A stretch of DNA of 64,000 bases from Vallitalea sp. (lineage in GTDB: Bacteria; Bacillota; Clostridia; Lachnospirales; Vallitaleaceae). Positions 58,585-64,000 of the stretch are shown here, piece after piece. The position numbers and the translations under genes are program-made. Location of the stretch: contig NZ_JAOARO010000057.1 of NCBI RefSeq assembly GCF_025211055.1, forward strand, positions 124,001-188,000, read 5' to 3'. Within the stretch, counting starts at the first letter, position 1; every line of letters begins with the position of its first letter. The notes beneath the pieces were generated by a model. The model worked only from the letters and a program-made list of their open reading frames with translations. It ran no database searches and had not been told where the DNA came from.

Positions 58585-59925
58585 TTATTTTATAGATTTC
58601 AAAGCTTTTTCCATTTTTGCTGAAGCTTCCTTCATAGCGGAATCTACGTCTTGCCCAAATGCTAAAGCATTATAACAATCCATTAAAGCTTCTGATATCT
58701 GAGGATATACTGGAGTTACTGGTCTAGCTTTTGACCAATTAACTATTTGTGCATTAAGTATTTCCCATAGATGTCCTTCACTAAACATTGGCTCTGATTC
58801 TAAGATAGTTTTTCTAGCAGGTATATTTCTTGTTTCTTTACAGTAAATCTTAGCACCTTCTTCATTTGTTAATGCTTCTAGTACTTTATATGCTAACTCT
58901 TTGTTTTTACATTGTTTAGTAATAGCTATATTCCAACTTCCTGAATTAGTCACTTTTTCTTTATTATGAGGTAATGGCATTGCTCCCCATTTATCAACAA
59001 AGTCAGGGAAGTTTGCCTCCCATACACTAGTCATCCATGGTCCATTAATCCACATAGCTACTTTTTCTCCTGCAAATGCACTTTGCATATCTTCTGTAGG
59101 AGCTACTTTATATGTATTATGAAGATCATAGAAGAATTGTAGAGCTTCCTTATTAGCGTCACTATTAAAATATCCTTCTACAGTTGTTCCGTCTGGACTA
59201 ATAATATCTGCTCCAGCCCACCATGACCACATCATTTGTGTATATGTCATACCTTCGTTACGATTATTTGGTGTGAACATTGTTGGAAGAATACCATATC
59301 TAATTATATTACCACTATCATCTTTCTTAGTTAATTTTTTTGCAGCGTCTAAAATTTGGTCAAAAGTCCATGATTCTTCTAAAGTTTTTGCTGGAGTAAT
59401 ACCTGCTTCTTTAAACATCTCTTTGTTATAGTATAAAACTACACTAGATTCATTTAATGGTGCAGCCCACTTGCTACCATTATATTGCATAGCTGTTTGA
59501 GCTGAAGGAACTAAATCATCAAAATCTGACTGATCCCAATAATTATCTAATGCTTCAAGAGAACCCATGTTTGCATAGTACGCAATATTAGGTGCATCAA
59601 TACAGATTAAATCTCCAATATCTCCACCTGCAATCATCATTCTTATCTTACTTTCATATTGATTTTGAGGTGTTTCTCTAAATTCAACCATATCAGCTAA
59701 TCCAGCTGCTTCTAAACTTTTCATCATTTTGTCAGGCCATAAATCTGGGAAAATATCAATAATAATTTTCTCCTGTTTTTGTTTTGCAACTTCATTATTA
59801 GTGCTATCTTTTTCTTCAGATTTAGATGTAGGCGTATCGCTATTTGTATTTTTTTCTCCACATCCAATTACACTAACTGTCATTAATAATATTACTAATA
59901 ATAATGATACAAATTTCTTTTGCAT
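58585..59925 (-). CDS. Sugar-binding lipoprotein of an ABC transporter
   Basis: Extracellular solute-binding protein family 1, 446 residues. The signal peptide ends in the lipobox VIGCGEK with lipidated Cys22, then a low-complexity Ser/Thr/Lys linker. The mature part has the conserved AAPLNESSVVLYYNKEMFKE and GEKVAMWINGPW segments of CUT1 binding proteins. It is transcribed from a promoter at 60008-60036, ahead of the sensor kinase, while its permeases lie beyond the regulators and a terminator. Confidence 0.94.
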   Translation of the reverse strand: MQKKFVSLLLVILLMTVSVIGCGEKNTNSDTPTSKSEEKDSTNNEVAKQKQEKIIIDIFPDLWPDKMMKSLEAAGLADMVEFRETPQNQYESKIRMMIAGGDIGDLICIDAPNIAYYANMGSLEALDNYWDQSDFDDLVPSAQTAMQYNGSKWAAPLNESSVVLYYNKEMFKEAGITPAKTLEESWTFDQILDAAKKLTKKDDSGNIIRYGILPTMFTPNNRNEGMTYTQMMWSWWAGADIISPDGTTVEGYFNSDANKEALQFFYDLHNTYKVAPTEDMQSAFAGEKVAMWINGPWMTSVWEANFPDFVDKWGAMPLPHNKEKVTNSGSWNIAITKQCKNKELAYKVLEALTNEEGAKIYCKETRNIPARKTILESEPMFSEGHLWEILNAQIVNWSKARPVTPVYPQISEALMDCYNALAFGQDVDSAMKEASAKMEKALKSIK

Positions 59926-60007
59926 ATAACCGTCTCCTTTTATTTAATTAGAAATCTGTTCACAATATAAACAATAATTTATTGAGTACATTGTATCTCA
60001 GTTCTTA

Positions 60008-60036
60008 ATTATAATATACACTCTTAGCTAATCCAA
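60008..60036 (-). promoter_or_regulatory. Promoter of the sugar-binding lipoprotein gene
   Basis: On the - strand TTGGAT (60031-60036) and TATAAT (60008-60013) are 17 bases apart, giving an untranslated leader of about 75 bases. Confidence 0.6.
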
Positions 60037-60077
60037 GAAAATATAAAATTATTTGGTTTATATTAATAATATTGGAA

Positions 60078-60128
60078 AGTACTAAAAACAAAAACTATGA
60101 AAAATCAATATAATTCTCCATAGTTTTT
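60078..60128 (-). terminator. Terminator after the GH9-like gene
   Basis: Stem AAAAACTATG/CATAGTTTTT (60090-60099 and 60119-60128) with a 19-base loop, followed by GTTTTTAG on the - strand; 16 bases after the stop codon. Confidence 0.7.
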
Positions 60129-60144
60129 ATTTTAGTTCAATATA

Positions 60145-63100
60145 TTAGTTTATTTTTCCTGAAGCAGTTTTAAAAACTTCATTGTTATCTGTTTTCACAT
60201 GTGCACATACTAGATAATCTTTAATTATATTTCCTGCATTCAGAGTTATTGTTTCAGATTCCGAACTATTAGGATTAATTGTTTTAGAGAATGATGTTGT
60301 AGCAAGATTAACACCATCTGCACTTAGTGATACATTAGCTGTAGTAGCTGATTTTCCACGATTTGTTATAGTGATAGTACAATTAGCTGAATTATTTTTA
60401 CTAATTGTATGTGGAACAGTCACACTAACATCTATATAACTTGCAAAATCAACATTCCATTCCATATATCCACTAGATAGAGTATCTATTTTTTTACTAA
60501 CTTGGATATCTCCATAAGTCGCATATACCGTACCTGATTTACCAATAGGTAAATCATTAATCTCACATTTACCTGTTACGTTTGTATAATTATAAGTTTT
60601 ACCATCCATTACAACTTTAATATTAGAGGCTACTGGTTGTTTATTATTACTTGTATTAATCTTAAGGGAATAATTTGCTTCTATTCTCATAGCTCCATCT
60701 AAAAATGACAAACTATGCATAACACCATCTTCTTGATTATATACCCCACCACCGTGATTATATATTCCATTTGGTCCATCAGGTATTGAAATAGGATCTA
60801 TTGGATATTGATTGCCTGATGTAAAACCATTAGGTATGCTTCCTTTTGGAGGTATTCTATCTGGATGCTGTGCAATTTTACCTCCAAATGATACTTCTCC
60901 TATTCCAGCTGCCCAAGAAAACGCTCCCCATTCAGTTGCTTGTTCATTACGTCTATTTGGCCATCCTGGATTCATTCCAGTAATATAATTTATATTACGT
61001 CCAGCTAAATCTTGGTATTCTTTGTCATTTAGGAAATTACCAATTTCTAATATATTAATTGCTGCTAGACCATAAATGGAGTTAGCTCCATGATTAAGTG
61101 GTCTAAAGAAATCTATACCACGATTACGACTCATTCTTAAAGGAGTAAATCCAAATGGTGTTAAACTATCAAATTGTTTTACATAATTCTCTGCATATAT
61201 CTTAATAGTATTATACCATTTTGCTGCATTAACACTATTAGGTCTATAGTTAAATAACTCCATTATACCGTTTAATCTTAATGGGTCATAGTTACCCATA
61301 CACCATTTCGCATATTGATGCATTTCTACAACAAAAGTTGTCTTATCATTATCAAATTCATAGAAATTACCATAAGTACCTTCTATCTTATTGTTATAAT
61401 CTGTAAATTGTCTTCCTGCAATAACGTTAGTGAATTCTTCTGCCTTATCTAAATATTTTTCTTGCTTATCGACGCTGTATAATTGCGTACAAGCCCATAT
61501 TGCTGGCATAATATCCCTAGTTCTTAGGTCAGAAATTGTGTTATTTCTTGGCATTGTCCAATTCTGATCTTTATCATAGAACATACGCAAATCACCCATA
61601 AGTTGATTGTAATTCCAATTAGGATATTTTACATCTGGTCCACTAAGTTCACTTAATAAATAATAAGGTCTATACGTCATACAATTATATGCTAATTTAG
61701 CAGAATCTAACCATTTAGTTGCTGATACAGAATCCTTATCTTCAAACACCTTATAGGAGCGTACTAATGCTATTATAGCATGGGGCATATCTCTCCAAGA
61801 GAAGGTTTTTATTTCTCCTTGATCCCAACCCATTCCCATATGATGCATACGACCATTCTTTTGTGGGTCTGAAGATGTTTGTTGAATACTAACTAAATAG
61901 TCTGCTGTTATTTTAATTAAAGCATTTATATCTGTTCTTTGTTGATCTGTTAATATTGAATCATGATATTTAAGAATATCGAGAAGTGTATTGGCTGTTA
62001 TTGTAGCACTCTCTAATTCAGTCATATTTGCCCCACCACAATCTCTATATATATGGATTGATTTATCAAGAGCATATGTATAGGCATAATCTCCACTTTT
62101 TCCTTTGTATATTATTCCAGGTTCTAGCTCTGGTGGATTATTAGAGTTTGGTAAATCATTAACCCTAACTAGTTTGCTTTTTAAGCTATCAATTTGTGAT
62201 TGGATAATCCCCTTTTGTATTAGTAAATCATCTGCTATAGCAAAATAATTACTCCTAATTATTGGTATATTATCTCCTGAAACTTCAAAGTAATAATTAC
62301 CCTTCGTATCAAAGTCATTAAAATCACCTATCCACCAATGAGAGCCCCACTTCTGACCCCAATAAGTTATATTTCCTGTTTTTACAACAGAGTCATCTTC
62401 TTTTTTCTTAATTTTATAAACAGCGTTTTCTGGATTCCAATTAGGATTACGTTTTACACTTCTTAGAACTCCCATTTTTCTATCAGTTGGTCTAAATCCA
62501 ACTTGATCTATAAGTAAACTTATATCTTGAGCAGATGTATAATGCATATTATATAGCTTATTAACTTGTGCATCTGTCAAAGCAGTTTCATAATATCTCA
62601 TCTCATCAATACTACCTTTATATGGTAGTTTATATTCTGAATCACTTATTTTGATTCTATGTCCTATTGCAAAATTTCCTGTTTTATTACTAATAGCACT
62701 ATTTAAGTCATTACTTTGTTTTGCGAGTTTTCCATTCAAGTAGATCTTCTGATAATGTCCATCATAACTACATGTTATATGTATCCACCTATTATCAACT
62801 AATCCTCCTAAATCTGAATCAATATATCTTTCAGTAACTCCATCAGGATAAATACCGAATCTTATTTTACCGTCTATATCATGATTCCCTATCCAAAATG
62901 TATTGTTATTCGAAGTACCGAACTTAGATAATATTGGTGTCCAATCTTTATGTATGTCACTAGGTCTTACCCAAAATGAAACTGTAAAACTTCCTTCTAC
63001 TTTAACATCATTAAAATTAACAGTATCGTCTTTTCCATCCATATATAACCCTGTTGAGCCATCAATAACATCCTTAGTCGAATATATAGGTTCACTTGCT

Positions 63101-64000
63101 GTCCCATTAGCTAAACCTTTATCATCATTTAAATTATTTTCAAATTTCCAATGATGTTTAGGTTCTGGCAATGCACTACTATTTACTACCTTGGCAATCA
63201 CGTTATCAAAAGAACTCTTACCATTATATGCTATTAATCCAAACATTCCTGATGTGAAGTTATTATCAACTACATTAATGACTGGCGTTATATTATCATC
63301 CAGATAGACTTTTATTTTATTTCCTATGGCACTAACTTTTAGATGATACTTCTTTCCCACATCAAAGTTATAATTATATGTGCTTATGGATTCATATGGA
63401 AACTTATATAGTTTAACTACATTACTAAGAGAATCCAAAGCAACACAATATGTATTATCCATATTTTTGTTACCTCTAAAAGCCAATATACCTGCTGCAT
63501 CATTAGTATCTAAAGTTATATCTGCTTCATATATGAAATCAGTTGCTACTATACTATCTTTATATGTAATAACCTCTTGATTTGCATTAGAACTTCCTTG
63601 AAGTTGATTGTTTTGCACATTCCATGTACCATTAATCACAGTAAATGATGAGTTACCATTATTAAAATCATCTTTGAAAAGAATTGATGAATCATCTACA
63701 GTAATATTCTTAAAAGTAACTTTTGTTCCCGCTCTAAACAATCCAAACTGTCCGTTAGTATGTAATGAATCATTCACATTAATACATGGTGATCCTTCAT
63801 TATTAAAATAAACTTTCAGATTGTTCCCCGTTGTTTTTACTTTAATATTATATACTTCATTCCAATTAATTGTTTTATCAGCTACTCCTAATATTTGACC
63901 AAATCCATCATGAAATTTATGGACTTCAATACGTTGAAATGTCGATGTTTTATGTAACATTATTATATAAGAATTACTATAGGATTCTCCACTTGCTCTA
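60145..64000 (-). CDS. Large multidomain GH9-like glycoside hydrolase, 5' end outside the window
   Basis: The frame is open to the window edge; the ATG at 63960 is internal, because the preceding codons continue a domain that is repeated downstream. Order seen: two concanavalin-like DUF1080-type modules (the first cut by the edge; each ending with a KVYF/KVYLD strand and a GLF/GLI turn), a LamG module (HHWKFENNLND, SFTVSFWVRP), an Ig-like CelD_N-type domain (LLIDQVGFRPTDRKMGVLRS), an (alpha/alpha)6 region resembling GH9 (GRNINYITGMNP), and two beta-rich C-terminal domains. The usual GH9 DAGD catalytic motif is not seen; YRDCGGANMTELES occupies that position. No dockerin or S-layer domain is present. 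Probably secreted, acting on plant or algal polysaccharide. Confidence 0.72.
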   Translation of the reverse strand, partial: RASGESYSNSYIIMLHKTSTFQRIEVHKFHDGFGQILGVADKTINWNEVYNIKVKTTGNNLKVYFNNEGSPCINVNDSLHTNGQFGLFRAGTKVTFKNITVDDSSILFKDDFNNGNSSFTVINGTWNVQNNQLQGSSNANQEVITYKDSIVATDFIYEADITLDTNDAAGILAFRGNKNMDNTYCVALDSLSNVVKLYKFPYESISTYNYNFDVGKKYHLKVSAIGNKIKVYLDDNITPVINVVDNNFTSGMFGLIAYNGKSSFDNVIAKVVNSSALPEPKHHWKFENNLNDDKGLANGTASEPIYSTKDVIDGSTGLYMDGKDDTVNFNDVKVEGSFTVSFWVRPSDIHKDWTPILSKFGTSNNNTFWIGNHDIDGKIRFGIYPDGVTERYIDSDLGGLVDNRWIHITCSYDGHYQKIYLNGKLAKQSNDLNSAISNKTGNFAIGHRIKISDSEYKLPYKGSIDEMRYYETALTDAQVNKLYNMHYTSAQDISLLIDQVGFRPTDRKMGVLRSVKRNPNWNPENAVYKIKKKEDDSVVKTGNITYWGQKWGSHWWIGDFNDFDTKGNYYFEVSGDNIPIIRSNYFAIADDLLIQKGIIQSQIDSLKSKLVRVNDLPNSNNPPELEPGIIYKGKSGDYAYTYALDKSIHIYRDCGGANMTELESATITANTLLDILKYHDSILTDQQRTDINALIKITADYLVSIQQTSSDPQKNGRMHHMGMGWDQGEIKTFSWRDMPHAIIALVRSYKVFEDKDSVSATKWLDSAKLAYNCMTYRPYYLLSELSGPDVKYPNWNYNQLMGDLRMFYDKDQNWTMPRNNTISDLRTRDIMPAIWACTQLYSVDKQEKYLDKAEEFTNVIAGRQFTDYNNKIEGTYGNFYEFDNDKTTFVVEMHQYAKWCMGNYDPLRLNGIMELFNYRPNSVNAAKWYNTIKIYAENYVKQFDSLTPFGFTPLRMSRNRGIDFFRPLNHGANSIYGLAAINILEIGNFLNDKEYQDLAGRNINYITGMNPGWPNRRNEQATEWGAFSWAAGIGEVSFGGKIAQHPDRIPPKGSIPNGFTSGNQYPIDPISIPDGPNGIYNHGGGVYNQEDGVMHSLSFLDGAMRIEANYSLKINTSNNKQPVASNIKVVMDGKTYNYTNVTGKCEINDLPIGKSGTVYATYGDIQVSKKIDTLSSGYMEWNVDFASYIDVSVTVPHTISKNNSANCTITITNRGKSATTANVSLSADGVNLATTSFSKTINPNSSESETITLNAGNIIKDYLVCAHVKTDNNEVFKTASGKIN

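Noticed and set aside
63958..63960. ATG as the true start of the GH9-like gene
   Set aside because: The frame stays open to the window edge, and the upstream codons align with the start of the second, repeated module, so the ATG is internal.

Overview
The window reads as part of the chromosome of a low-GC, Gram-positive, anaerobic-type member of the Clostridia (Firmicutes/Bacillota). The supporting signs are very AT-rich DNA, strong AGGAGG-type ribosome binding sites, several TTG and GTG starts, a T-box riboswitch, a YesM/YesN two-component pair, and B12-dependent methionine synthase genes. The genus cannot be fixed from sequence alone; a free-living or marine Lachnospirales/Vallitalea-like organism would fit. 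No rRNA, tRNA, prophage or transposase gene was recognised.

Layout. 1-4.5 kb (+ strand): cardiolipin synthase, then argG and argH for arginine synthesis. 4.5-6.6 kb (mostly - strand): a zinc-dependent phospholipase C-like protein, a ZIP metal transporter and small membrane proteins. 6.7-22.3 kb: a complete type I-B CRISPR-Cas locus, all transcribed on the - strand. Array 2 (35 full repeats) is followed by cas6-cas8b-cas7-cas5-cas3-cas4-cas1-cas2 and then array 1 (57 full repeats). The two arrays have nearly identical 30-bp repeats and homologous leaders, and they share one identical spacer. 22.4-31.6 kb: DUF2164, glgB, hflKC, and a serC-serA-DUF1015 serine cluster. 31.6-42.5 kb: a branched-chain amino acid operon (ilvN, ilvC, cimA, leuC, leuD, leuB, ilvD, ilvB, GNAT) behind a consensus promoter and a T-box leader whose specifier reads AUC (Ile). 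42.6-49.2 kb: topB, a homocysteine methyltransferase/MTHFR fusion, and metH. 49.3-50.9 kb: a SulP transporter. 51-64 kb: a carbohydrate-use locus with a lipoprotein binding protein, sensor kinase, AraC-type response regulator, two permeases, a GH42-like hydrolase and a large GH9-like multidomain protein that runs off the window edge.

The most interesting signal lies between array 2 and cas6. A consensus promoter (TTGACA-N17-TATAAT) facing cas6 is followed by a degenerate CRISPR repeat that keeps the ACAA/TTGT stem and the TTGAAA handle. After it comes a spacer-like segment whose first ~20 bases repeat, with one mismatch and one bulged base, a site just downstream of that same promoter. A TCA trinucleotide, a PAM known from clostridial I-B systems, abuts that site. 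This is the layout expected of a crRNA-like RNA that guides Cascade to repress its own and the cas promoter (CreR/CreA-like). The same 480-bp gap holds an 11-bp inverted repeat around a short hydrophobic reading frame.

Other points: a 22-bp perfect inverted repeat with a GC-rich loop sits between leuD and leuB, and a fragment resembling the N-terminus of a ketoacyl-ACP synthase lies behind metH. All calls come from reading the sequence and from family knowledge; no database search was run.
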